The notes beneath the pieces were generated by a model, which ran no database searches, had not been told where the DNA came from, and worked only from the letters and a program-made list of their open reading frames with translations. Positions 8,293 to 16,145 of a stretch of 64,000 bases of DNA are shown here, piece by piece (position 1 is the stretch's first letter; the number at the start of each line of letters is the position of its first letter). The DNA comes from ENR-C587 sp942493235 (lineage in GTDB: Bacteria; Bacteroidota; Ignavibacteria; Kapaibacteriales; UBA2268), in NCBI GenBank assembly GCA_942493235.1, contig OW818676.1, positions 3,720,001 to 3,784,000 on the forward strand. Reading direction: 5' to 3'. A program made the position numbers and the translations under genes.

Positions 8293-9240
8293 ATGTCTGA
8301 AGAACAACAAAGTACTCATAAAGAGCAACCGATAATTGTTAAAAAGATTAAGAAGGGTGGGCATGCCGGTCATCATGGCGGAGCTTGGAAAGTTGCTTAT
8401 GCCGATTTCGTAACTGCGATGATGGCATTCTTTATCGTGATGTGGATATTAGCCTCGAGCGAAGAAGTTAAAAAATCAGTAACCGAATATTTTGAAGACC
8501 CAGGTGCTTTTAGTTATGTTACCGGTAAAAGAACTGTACCTGTAAAAATTGATATTTTACCAAAGAAAGATAAGCCCGGAGAAGGCGGTCAAAACAACAA
8601 CCCTGATGGTATGCAGATTGCATTTAGTGAAAGTCAAAAAGATTCCTTGCTTAATAAAGTATCTGAAAAAATAAAAGAACAAGCAATACAGGACAGCATA
8701 AAAGCATTTGAAAGTATTAAAAAGATGGGTGAAGATCTCAAAAATGAATTTATACAAGAATTACGTCAAAAACCGGAATTAAAAGAAATTCTTTCTTCAA
8801 TAAAAATTGAAATGACTAAAGAAGGTCTCCGAATTGAATTATTAGAAACTAAAGAGTCTTTGTTCTTCCAAGTTGGAAGTGCTAAATTAAGTGCTAAAGC
8901 ATTAGAGATATTAAAAAAATTGGGCGAGAAAATCGCTACTTTCCCTAATAATGTTGAAATTGAAGGGCATACTGACGCAAGGCAGTATGGGAAAAGTGCT
9001 TCCTATAATAATTATGATTTATCGTCAGACAGAGCAAACTCTGCAAGAAGAGTGCTGGCTAAATATTTTTGGTTAGGACAAATTGACCAAGTATCGGGTT
9101 TTGCCGATAGAAAACTAAGAACCCCCAATGACCCGTTTGACGTTAGTAACAGAAGAATCAGCATTTTAATAAAGCAGTTAACCGTAAGTGATTTTATTGA
9201 AGAAACTCAAAATCAAATAGAGGGCGAGGAAGGAAAATGA
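8293..9240 (+). CDS. motB: Flagellar motor stator protein MotB
   Basis: A 315-residue partner of MotA. A basic, histidine/glycine-rich N-terminus precedes one transmembrane helix (about residues 34-54, WKVAYADFVTAMMAFFIVMW) carrying the ion-binding aspartate Asp38. A plug/linker region follows, then a C-terminal OmpA-like peptidoglycan-binding domain with VEIEGHTDARQYG and SSDRANSARRVL. The acidic central linker (residues 100-165) is longer than in enteric MotB. The last four bases (ATGA) overlap the start of the next gene, a sign of translational coupling. Confidence 0.93.
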   Translation: MSEEQQSTHKEQPIIVKKIKKGGHAGHHGGAWKVAYADFVTAMMAFFIVMWILASSEEVKKSVTEYFEDPGAFSYVTGKRTVPVKIDILPKKDKPGEGGQNNNPDGMQIAFSESQKDSLLNKVSEKIKEQAIQDSIKAFESIKKMGEDLKNEFIQELRQKPELKEILSSIKIEMTKEGLRIELLETKESLFFQVGSAKLSAKALEILKKLGEKIATFPNNVEIEGHTDARQYGKSASYNNYDLSSDRANSARRVLAKYFWLGQIDQVSGFADRKLRTPNDPFDVSNRRISILIKQLTVSDFIEETQNQIEGEEGK

Positions 9241-10433
9241 GCGAAAATTTATCATTTCTAATAATTGATGATGAAGAGTCAATTATATTTACTTTAGTGG
9301 CATTAGTGAAAAAGTCTTTCCCGAGTGCGTTAGTGCTTCATGCTTTAGATGGATTTGAAGGTTATAACCTAATAAAAGAGAATCATCCAAAGATAGTAAT
9401 TACTGACTATAATATGCCTAAAATGAACGGTATGGAGGTTATCAAGAGAGTTAGGGCAGATAGTACTTTAAATGATATTTATATTATTGTGATTACTGCA
9501 AATACCGATAAGAATATTAAAATTCAATCTTTAGAAATCGGTGCTGACGACTTTATTGATAAGCCTTTTGTTACTGAAGAGCTATTGGCAAGGCTACGCT
9601 CAGCTTCACGCTATGTACGACTTCAAAACCGCTTAAAAGAAGAGAATACTCTTCTCTATCGCCTCGCTGGTGAATTAGAATCATCTATTGCGGATTTGAA
9701 AGCCTTAGCTTATCATCTCTTGCATGCTAGAATTCCCAATACTGTCGATAAAATGAAGAAGGTCAATATAGCTTCGATTTGGATGGCTAAACAGTTAGGA
9801 GAATTCACCGAAGAGCAGATTTCTGATATTGATATAGCTTCTTCACTTTGCGACTGTGGTAAAATAATACTTCCGGACACTATGATAAAAATGCCGGTTG
9901 TATTAGATGGACTTCCTACCCATCAATTGATGCACCAAGTGCCACTTATGGCTAGAGAAATTCTTTCTAAAATTCGCAGATATAAAGATGCAGCAAATAT
10001 ATTATATCATTTATTTGAAAACTTCGACGGAACAGGTTTCCCTGACAAATTGCAATCTTGGCAGATACCGCTTGCTTCAAGAATCATACGTGTAGTTAGT
10101 GATTATGAAGACTTACGAGTCTATAAAAATATGAATGCTAACGAAGCTTTATCTGTAATCTCTAAAAGCTCTAAGCGATTTTATGATAATAGATGCGTTA
10201 CATTGCTTGAGCAATTTATTGCTCTTAATGCCTCTAAAGAATCCGGAATAAAAGAAACAGCAGTTCAATTGCATGAATTAAGCGATGGTATGGTGCTTAC
10301 GCGTGATATAATTACTAATTCCGGCATGAAATTGGTTCCTTCGGGTGCAATTTTGAGAGAAAGAACTATAAGTACTATAATGGCTCATAGCACTACCGAC
10401 CCAATAATTGGTGATATTTATGTAAAGGTTTAA
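9237..10433 (+). CDS. Response regulator with a degenerate HD-GYP-like output domain
   Basis: A 398-residue protein. Residues 5-120 form a receiver domain with acidic pocket D11/D12, phospho-acceptor Asp57 (in VITDYNMP) and Lys109 (in DKPF). A coiled linker leads to an HD-GYP-like region: LCDCGKI stands where the family has a metal-binding H-D-x-G-K-I, and LFENFDGTGFPDKL replaces HHE..DG.GYP. The HD pair is missing and GYP has become GFP, so cyclic-di-GMP hydrolysis is unlikely. A C-terminal extension (residues 350-398) resembles the DGMVLTRDI segment of such regulators. Overlap with motB suggests it tunes motility by binding rather than catalysis; this is inference. Confidence 0.8.
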   Translation: MSENLSFLIIDDEESIIFTLVALVKKSFPSALVLHALDGFEGYNLIKENHPKIVITDYNMPKMNGMEVIKRVRADSTLNDIYIIVITANTDKNIKIQSLEIGADDFIDKPFVTEELLARLRSASRYVRLQNRLKEENTLLYRLAGELESSIADLKALAYHLLHARIPNTVDKMKKVNIASIWMAKQLGEFTEEQISDIDIASSLCDCGKIILPDTMIKMPVVLDGLPTHQLMHQVPLMAREILSKIRRYKDAANILYHLFENFDGTGFPDKLQSWQIPLASRIIRVVSDYEDLRVYKNMNANEALSVISKSSKRFYDNRCVTLLEQFIALNASKESGIKETAVQLHELSDGMVLTRDIITNSGMKLVPSGAILRERTISTIMAHSTTDPIIGDIYVKV

Positions 10434-10434
10434 A

Positions 10435-11196
10435 ATGATTGGTTTATTAACAGACTTCGGCATAGATGATATTTATGTCGGAATAATGAAGAGCGTAATT
10501 CATAGAATAGCTCCTACAGCTAATATTGTCGATATTACTCATTCTATTGAACCTTATAATCTATTAGAAGCGAGTTTTATTTTAAATCAAGCTTTTCCAT
10601 ATCTGCCCGAAGGGATTATTATTGTTGCCGTGATAGATCCCGGTGTAGGCTCAGAGCGAGAGCCATTAGTCTGTAAAATCGATAATAAGTATGTAATTTG
10701 CCCAAATAACGGGATAATTACATACTTAACTCAAAAATACGAATTAAATGAATGCTATGAGATTAATCCTGATATATTAAATCAAAATATTTCTAACACT
10801 TTTCACGGACGCGATGTATTTGCTCCGTTTTCTGCTAATATTTTCAATGATAGAGAAATTATCAATAAATTCAAGCCCTTCCCACTGGAAAAAATAAAAA
10901 GAATAGACAATTTCCTATTGACAAAAGAAGACAATAAATTGCTCGGACAGGTAGTGCATATTGACAGATTCGGTAATTTAATTACAAATATTGAAGCCGG
11001 GGCACCAATTACTAATATACGTTATAAATTTCACGAGTTTGAATCTGCCAGTAAGACTTATTCCGATGTAAAAATTGGCTCCCCTTTGGTCTATGTAGGT
11101 AGTTTCGGATACTATGAAATCGCGATTAATTCCAAAAGTGCACGTAAATATTTTAATGCTAAAATCGGCGATAAAATTGAGGTTTATACTGATTAA
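10435..11196 (+). CDS. SAM hydrolase (S-adenosyl-L-methionine hydroxide adenosyltransferase, DUF62 family)
   Basis: A 253-residue enzyme of the fluorinase/chlorinase/DUF62 family, which in most bacteria hydrolyses S-adenosylmethionine to adenosine and methionine. Motifs seen are LLTDFGIDDIYVG at the N-terminus, DITHSIEPYNLLEA, VIDPGVGS, PNNGIIT, FHGRDVFAP and the C-terminal IDRFGNLITNI. The halogenase-specific loop is not evident, so hydrolase is the better name. One base separates its ATG from the previous stop. It closes the motAB operon; the link with motility is unexplained. Confidence 0.88.
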   Translation: MIGLLTDFGIDDIYVGIMKSVIHRIAPTANIVDITHSIEPYNLLEASFILNQAFPYLPEGIIIVAVIDPGVGSEREPLVCKIDNKYVICPNNGIITYLTQKYELNECYEINPDILNQNISNTFHGRDVFAPFSANIFNDREIINKFKPFPLEKIKRIDNFLLTKEDNKLLGQVVHIDRFGNLITNIEAGAPITNIRYKFHEFESASKTYSDVKIGSPLVYVGSFGYYEIAINSKSARKYFNAKIGDKIEVYTD

Positions 11197-11256
11197 TTTT
11201 TTCTTGTAATTTCAATTTTACTTACTAACTTGCACCTTGCCTCTATGCCTACCCTG

Positions 11257-11389
11257 AAGAGGCTGTGTAAAATTTATCATTCTGAACGATTGTATAATGT
11301 GCTGTTTTGTAACACATTGACTTATATGGATACTTCGCTTCAATCAGTATGACGATTCGGCTATATTACTAATTTTAGACAACCACTTG
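11257..11389. repeat. MITE-like intergenic repeat, copy 3 (degenerate)
   Basis: This 133-bp relative of 287-420 begins AAGAGGCTGTGTAAAA and ends TTTTAGACAACCACTTG. The internal arms ATCATTCTGA and TCAGTATGAC have several mismatches, and the loop sequence differs. It sits just downstream of the motAB operon. Confidence 0.6.
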
Positions 11390-11409
11390 CTTAATACTAA
11401 TTTGATTTT

Positions 11410-11712
11410 GGATCTTCACTATTTTAAGTGGGTTAGCAAATAATTATTATTAGTATAAAGGAAATCCTTAAATATCAAATATTGATTTTTGATATTTAAT
11501 TGGAGAAACATCTTTGATTTTATATTTTAACTCCGTAGGAGTTATATATCGGTAACATAATGAGATACTCCACCACCACTCTCTTGTTTTAACAACAAAA
11601 AGATAAGAAAGAGCGTGGGGACTAAACAATGTTTATTACCAATGTTCAACAGCTAACGCAGTTGTAAGAAAGATTTCTTTATTTGCTTACACACACATAA
11701 TAGCAAAGAACC
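11410..11712. repeat. Non-coding block with inverted ends enclosing two tailed palindromes
   Basis: The block opens with GGATCTTCACTATTTTAAGT and closes with ATAATAGCAAAGAACC, an inverted relative of the opening. Inside are two tailed palindromes in opposite orientation. One is AACTCCGTAGGAGTT at 11529-11543 followed by ATATATCGGTAACA. The other, read on the minus strand at 11636-11664, is CAACTGCGTTAGCTGTTG followed by AACATTGGTAA. No ORF of interest is present. A comparable block lies at 41933-42370. A structured RNA or a non-autonomous mobile element are both possible. Confidence 0.55.
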
Positions 11713-11788
11713 TTGATTTTTCAATCTTTGGAAAATTACATTGTTTTGATTTTTGTAATGGTCTGATATTTTAAATCATATCTAATAT

Positions 11789-13351
11789 TTGTATATTTGT
11801 ACTTTATGCAATTACTATAGAGAATTTATGCTTACTAATTCTGAAATTATTATTGAAAACGGAATAATAAAAGATATTTTGCCGGCAGACAATCTATATA
11901 TTACCAATATTGATAATAATGAAATAGTCAGCCGAACTCAATATAATAATGCTTATGCTTATCCCGGATATATTGATAGCCATGGGCATTTATTAGGTCT
12001 GGGAATGGTAAATTCGAGTCTGTCATTATATGATATTAACTCTGCTGAGGAGTGCATAGATAAAGCTTTATCTTTTAATTATGAAACTCGCGGCAATTGG
12101 GTAGTCGGCATAGGCTGGAATCAAGAATTATGGACAGATAAGAAATTCCCGACCAAGGAAATTCTTGATCGAGCTTTCCCAAATACACCGGTTTATTTAA
12201 TCAGAGCAGATGCACACTCTGCTTGGGTTAATTCCAAAGCTATAGAAATAGCCATAAAAGATTTTGAAAGTTCTAATCTTGCAGATAATTTAGTATTAAA
12301 AAATGATAAAAACGAAATCAGCGGTGTACTAATAGATTCCGCTATGAATATAGTGAGCAGGCACATACCTGATTTTACAGATTCTCAGAAAATGTCTATG
12401 CTGATTAAAGCTCAAAATTTATTATTATCTAATGGAATTACATCTATCTGCGAGATGGAGTCGGATAGTAGCCTTATTAAAATACTAAAAGCAATGGAGC
12501 AAACCGGAGAATTAAATTTAAATATTTATGCGTATCTAAAAGCAAATAATGACGAATATTTGAATTGCTCACTTCAGTCTTCTAAGCAGTTGAAAATATC
12601 AGGAATCAAATTATTTGCTGACGGGGCATTAGGTTCTCGCGGAGCATCTCTATTTGAGCCATATTCAGATGATAGAAATAATTACGGCAAACTACTTTTA
12701 TCTGAAAACGATATTTATAATAAAACGAAAAATGCTTTTGAAAAAGGCTTATCTACAGCAGTTCACTGCATAGGCGATAGAGCAAATCATAGTGTAGCTA
12801 TTGCATTTGCCAAATTCAGAAAACATATTAATAGGGACTCTGTATTGAGGATGGAGCATGTTCAAATTATCCAAGATAGCGACATATCTTTACTATCCGA
12901 TAATAATATAACAGCTTCAATTCAACCGGTACATTGCCTTTCTGACGCACCGAATATGGTAGAGAGCAGAATCGGTCTATCAAGAGCAAATAATGCTTAT
13001 AGATGGAAAAGTTTATTAGATAGAAATATTAATGTAGTCGCCGGTTCTGATTTTCCTATTGAATCATTTGACCCTATCAGAGGAATGTATGCACTTACAA
13101 ATCGAATTCCATATTCGACGTTAAAACCATGGAATGAATCGGAAGTTATTTCATTACAAGAAGCAATAAACTCTTATACGATTAATACACAGAAAGCAGT
13201 TCAGGATAATTCAATTGGTGAACTTAAAATAGGAAATAGAGCAGATATAAATGTTTTAAATGGAAAAATAACCACTATGCATAATAATATCAATGAACTA
13301 TTGATTGATACGTACTCTGCAGGGAAATTAGTCGTTTCGTCAAGGCAATGA
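11789..13351 (+). CDS. Amidohydrolase family protein (YtcJ-like, amidohydrolase_3)
   Basis: A metal-dependent hydrolase of up to 520 residues. The first metal motif is GYIDSHGHLLGLG (HxH), followed by WVVGIGWNQELW, GVLIDSAM, the central IKLFADGALGSRGASLFEPY, then AVHCIGDRANH and AGSDFPIESFDPIRGMYAL, all typical of the YtcJ-like exoenzyme branch. The substrate cannot be predicted. The start is uncertain: TTG at 11789 preserves an N-terminal strand resembling the family's IYT segment, while ATG at 11828 is the first ATG. A Bacteroidota-like -7 box, TATATTTG, lies at 11792-11799, which would favour the ATG. The 3' end overlaps the convergent anmK by 12 bp. Confidence 0.85.
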   Translation: MYICTLCNYYREFMLTNSEIIIENGIIKDILPADNLYITNIDNNEIVSRTQYNNAYAYPGYIDSHGHLLGLGMVNSSLSLYDINSAEECIDKALSFNYETRGNWVVGIGWNQELWTDKKFPTKEILDRAFPNTPVYLIRADAHSAWVNSKAIEIAIKDFESSNLADNLVLKNDKNEISGVLIDSAMNIVSRHIPDFTDSQKMSMLIKAQNLLLSNGITSICEMESDSSLIKILKAMEQTGELNLNIYAYLKANNDEYLNCSLQSSKQLKISGIKLFADGALGSRGASLFEPYSDDRNNYGKLLLSENDIYNKTKNAFEKGLSTAVHCIGDRANHSVAIAFAKFRKHINRDSVLRMEHVQIIQDSDISLLSDNNITASIQPVHCLSDAPNMVESRIGLSRANNAYRWKSLLDRNINVVAGSDFPIESFDPIRGMYALTNRIPYSTLKPWNESEVISLQEAINSYTINTQKAVQDNSIGELKIGNRADINVLNGKITTMHNNINELLIDTYSAGKLVVSSRQ

Positions 13352-14506
13352 GATACTACCAAGTATAGATTCTCTGCTTGCTCCGGTAACAGAAGGCATA
13401 TTGGAAGGAAGACCTAATAGAGTTCTATACCCCAAATAAGCAAAGCAGATAGCTTCTTTAGCCGAAACAGGGATATTATAATCATCGCTGGTTTTTATTT
13501 CCGTACTTTTAAATTTACTTCTAAGATAGTCAACTATAAAAGAATTATATGCTCCGCCACCGGCAATAATCAATATATCGGGAGAACAAGCGAATTTAAT
13601 AGTCTGTCTATAAATTGAGTCGGCGGTAAACACACTAAGAGTATGAATTATATCTTCGGGTAAAATATTGATACCTCTTAATCTCATATCCAAATAGTGG
13701 GAGTTGAACAGCTCGCGTCCGGTAGATTTTGGAGGGAAAAGTTCAAAATATTCGCAATTAAATAATCTACTTAATAATTGAGGATTAAGCTTTCCTGATT
13801 TAGCAATTTCACCGTTATTATCATAGTCTTTATTAAAATACTTTTTGACTGTCATATCAAGCAATACATTTCCGCAACCTGTATCAAATGCTATTACATC
13901 AAGTTCGCTTGTTCCGGCTTTTAAATAGGTGATATTTGAAATACCTCCTATATTTAGCGAAATCACATTTTTATCTTTTTGAGAGAGGAAATCGTAATCA
14001 AACCTTGGAACTAATGGTGCTCCCTGCCCATTAAGAGCAATATCTCCCGAGCGAAAATCACTAATTACAGGCTTTCGGCTGAATTTAGCAAGAGCCGAAC
14101 CGTTTCCTAATTGCAGAGTCGAATTAATATCTACTCCTGCGAAATCTTTAATCATCGGATTATGCCAGAGAGTCTGCCCATGCGAACTGATTATATCAAT
14201 CGAATCATAATCAATTGATTGTAAAGTGCAGAATCGAATAATTGCTTCTGAATATTGTTTGGAAAGTGCAAAATTCAAATCGCTTATATCTGATAAAGTG
14301 GGAGTATTAAGTAAATTTTTTATTTTAGAACGAAAAGCATCAGGAAAATCAACAGAGGTATAATCAATAAGTTGCATATTGATCATACCTATATCTTTTG
14401 TAAAATCTACTATTGCAATATCTATTGCATCTAATGATGTACCGGTCATAAGTCCGCATACACGCATTTTGGAACATTCTATGCCAATCGAATTGATAAT
14501 ATTCAT
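13340..14506 (-). CDS. anmK: Anhydro-N-acetylmuramic acid kinase
   Basis: A 388-residue sugar kinase of the ASKHA fold that phosphorylates and opens 1,6-anhydro-MurNAc released during cell-wall recycling, giving MurNAc-6-phosphate. Signatures are the N-terminal GLMTGTSLDAIDIAIVDF, SSHGQTLWHNP, VISDFRSGDIALNGQGAPLVP, IGGISNITYL and the C-terminal IAGGGAYNSF. The frame opens at ATG 14506; a second ATG 13 codons in, just before RVCGLMTGTS, is equally plausible. No MurQ etherase is next to it. A 43-codon ORF ends one base upstream of its ATG. Confidence 0.92.
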   Translation of the reverse strand: MNIINSIGIECSKMRVCGLMTGTSLDAIDIAIVDFTKDIGMINMQLIDYTSVDFPDAFRSKIKNLLNTPTLSDISDLNFALSKQYSEAIIRFCTLQSIDYDSIDIISSHGQTLWHNPMIKDFAGVDINSTLQLGNGSALAKFSRKPVISDFRSGDIALNGQGAPLVPRFDYDFLSQKDKNVISLNIGGISNITYLKAGTSELDVIAFDTGCGNVLLDMTVKKYFNKDYDNNGEIAKSGKLNPQLLSRLFNCEYFELFPPKSTGRELFNSHYLDMRLRGINILPEDIIHTLSVFTADSIYRQTIKFACSPDILIIAGGGAYNSFIVDYLRSKFKSTEIKTSDDYNIPVSAKEAICFAYLGYRTLLGLPSNMPSVTGASRESILGSISLP

Positions 14507-14507
14507 A

Positions 14508-14639
14508 TCAATCTAATTTTTTGATAGTATTCATTACTTGTGGTCTCAGGGCTAATTCCAAAGATTTAGGATAGTACAATATTGTCAGAATAAGTCTGAG
14601 TAAAATCGTAATTCTATCATCTAAAATATTCTTTTTCAT
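14508..14639 (-). CDS. Possible 43-residue leader ORF upstream of anmK
   Basis: An ATG-initiated reading frame of 43 codons (begins MKKNILDDRITILLRLILTI) ends with TGA one base before the anmK start. The peptide has a short hydrophobic stretch and no recognised family. The stop-start spacing would permit translational coupling. No strong ribosome-binding site was seen, and the frame is short enough to arise by chance, so it is a candidate only. It may instead be an uncoding 5' leader between purK and anmK. Confidence 0.35.
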   Translation of the reverse strand: MKKNILDDRITILLRLILTILYYPKSLELALRPQVMNTIKKLD

Positions 14640-14694
14640 TTTATAATCCTTTTATATACACGACAATTCTTTAATTAATTTTTTAAGTAAAAAA

Positions 14695-15846
14695 TTACCA
14701 TATTAAAGCCTCAGCCGCATTTTCCGCATATTTGAGAGTTTCGATTAATTCATCGCCAAGCACTGTAATATGCCCCATTTTTCTACCTTTTCGCGATGAT
14801 TTTTTATTATACAAATGTAATTTAGCTCTATTGAATTCAAGTATTTTAGTAACATCTGCCGGAGTACCTTCGCCATCTCTTTGACCAAGCAAATTAATCA
14901 TCACGGCAGTCGGTTTTAACATATCGGTAGAGCCGAGCGGCAGCCCCAAAATTGCTCTGATGCAATTCTCATATTGAGATGTTACGCATGCTTCAATAGT
15001 ATAATGACCGGAGTTATGAGGTCTCGGAGCTATTTCGTTAACTAAGATTTCGCCGTCTAAACTCAAAAACAGCTCTATGCCAAAAACGCCGACCCCATTA
15101 ATTGCTTCGACACATTTAACGGCAATTTCTTGAGCTTTTTTCTGTAACTCAACATCGATAGGTGCGGGAGCAATTACTTGGTTACAAATATGATTTTTCT
15201 GAATAGTTTCAACACATGGATAGACTGCAATTTCACCTTTTGTAGAGCGGGCAACCATTACAGCAAGCTCTTTGGTGAAATTGATGAATCTTTCAGCCAT
15301 CAATAATTTTTTACTGAATTTCTTAAACGCATCAGAAATATCTTCCTTATTACTTATAGAGTAGTTGCCGTAACCGTCATAGCCGAGTTTCCGAGTTTTA
15401 ATAATAAAAGGAAAACCGAATTTCTCGGCAAATTTATGGGCATCGTCTTCATTATTTAAGGCTTCAAAATCGGGAACTGAAATACCGGCTTTTAAAAATG
15501 TCTGCTTTTGTATATATTTATCCTGAACTAATTCCATTGTTTCAGGTGTAGGATAGACAGGTGCATCTTTCTGTACGGTTTTTAGAATCTTAGGGTCAAT
15601 AAATTCATTTTCTAAAGTAACTATATCGCATAATTCGGAGAAATCAGCCAAATCATTTGTCTTATTCCAGCCTTCGGAAAATTCCAATTGAGTCATATCA
15701 CCGGCGGGGGTGCATTCTTCTTTATCAATCACACCAATATTAAGCCCAAGAGTATATGCTGAATTTGCAAGCATTTTTGCCAATTGTCCACCACCAAGGA
15801 TACCGATAATAATTGGGCTGTCCTCAGTTTTTTTTGATTTTATCAT
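14695..15846 (-). CDS. purK: N5-carboxyaminoimidazole ribonucleotide synthase
   Basis: A 383-residue ATP-grasp enzyme that uses ATP and bicarbonate to convert AIR to N5-CAIR in purine synthesis. Features are the N-terminal GILGGGQLAKMLANSAYTLG, the ATP-grasp core PFIIKTRKLGYDGYGNY, the VEAINGVGVFGIELFLSLDGEILVNEIAPRPHNSGHYTIEA signature region and the C-terminal GRKMGHITVLGD. Length and order are standard. Its partner purE is not adjacent. It is upstream of anmK on the same strand with a gap of about 190 bp, so separate transcription is likely. Confidence 0.95.
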   Translation of the reverse strand: MIKSKKTEDSPIIIGILGGGQLAKMLANSAYTLGLNIGVIDKEECTPAGDMTQLEFSEGWNKTNDLADFSELCDIVTLENEFIDPKILKTVQKDAPVYPTPETMELVQDKYIQKQTFLKAGISVPDFEALNNEDDAHKFAEKFGFPFIIKTRKLGYDGYGNYSISNKEDISDAFKKFSKKLLMAERFINFTKELAVMVARSTKGEIAVYPCVETIQKNHICNQVIAPAPIDVELQKKAQEIAVKCVEAINGVGVFGIELFLSLDGEILVNEIAPRPHNSGHYTIEACVTSQYENCIRAILGLPLGSTDMLKPTAVMINLLGQRDGEGTPADVTKILEFNRAKLHLYNKKSSRKGRKMGHITVLGDELIETLKYAENAAEALIW

Positions 15847-16145
15847 TTCTTCTATTCTTTATTAAATTTTCTTATGTAAAATTTCTTTTATTAATTTTCT
15901 TATGTAAATTTTGTTAATACTGCAAACGTAAATTTGCACTGCTTTAAACGAAATATAGTATAATTTATTTCGATGCGTTTTATAAATGGTATTTTTCTGT
16001 TGTTTGAAATTTCAATTATTACAATTTATTTCTTGTATTACGTTAATACTAATGATAAGCATTAAGTATTTAATGTCTTATGGATTACTTTGTTTGTTAG
16101 TTCAATTATTGATTATAATTATTTAAAATATATATAGGTTAAAGT

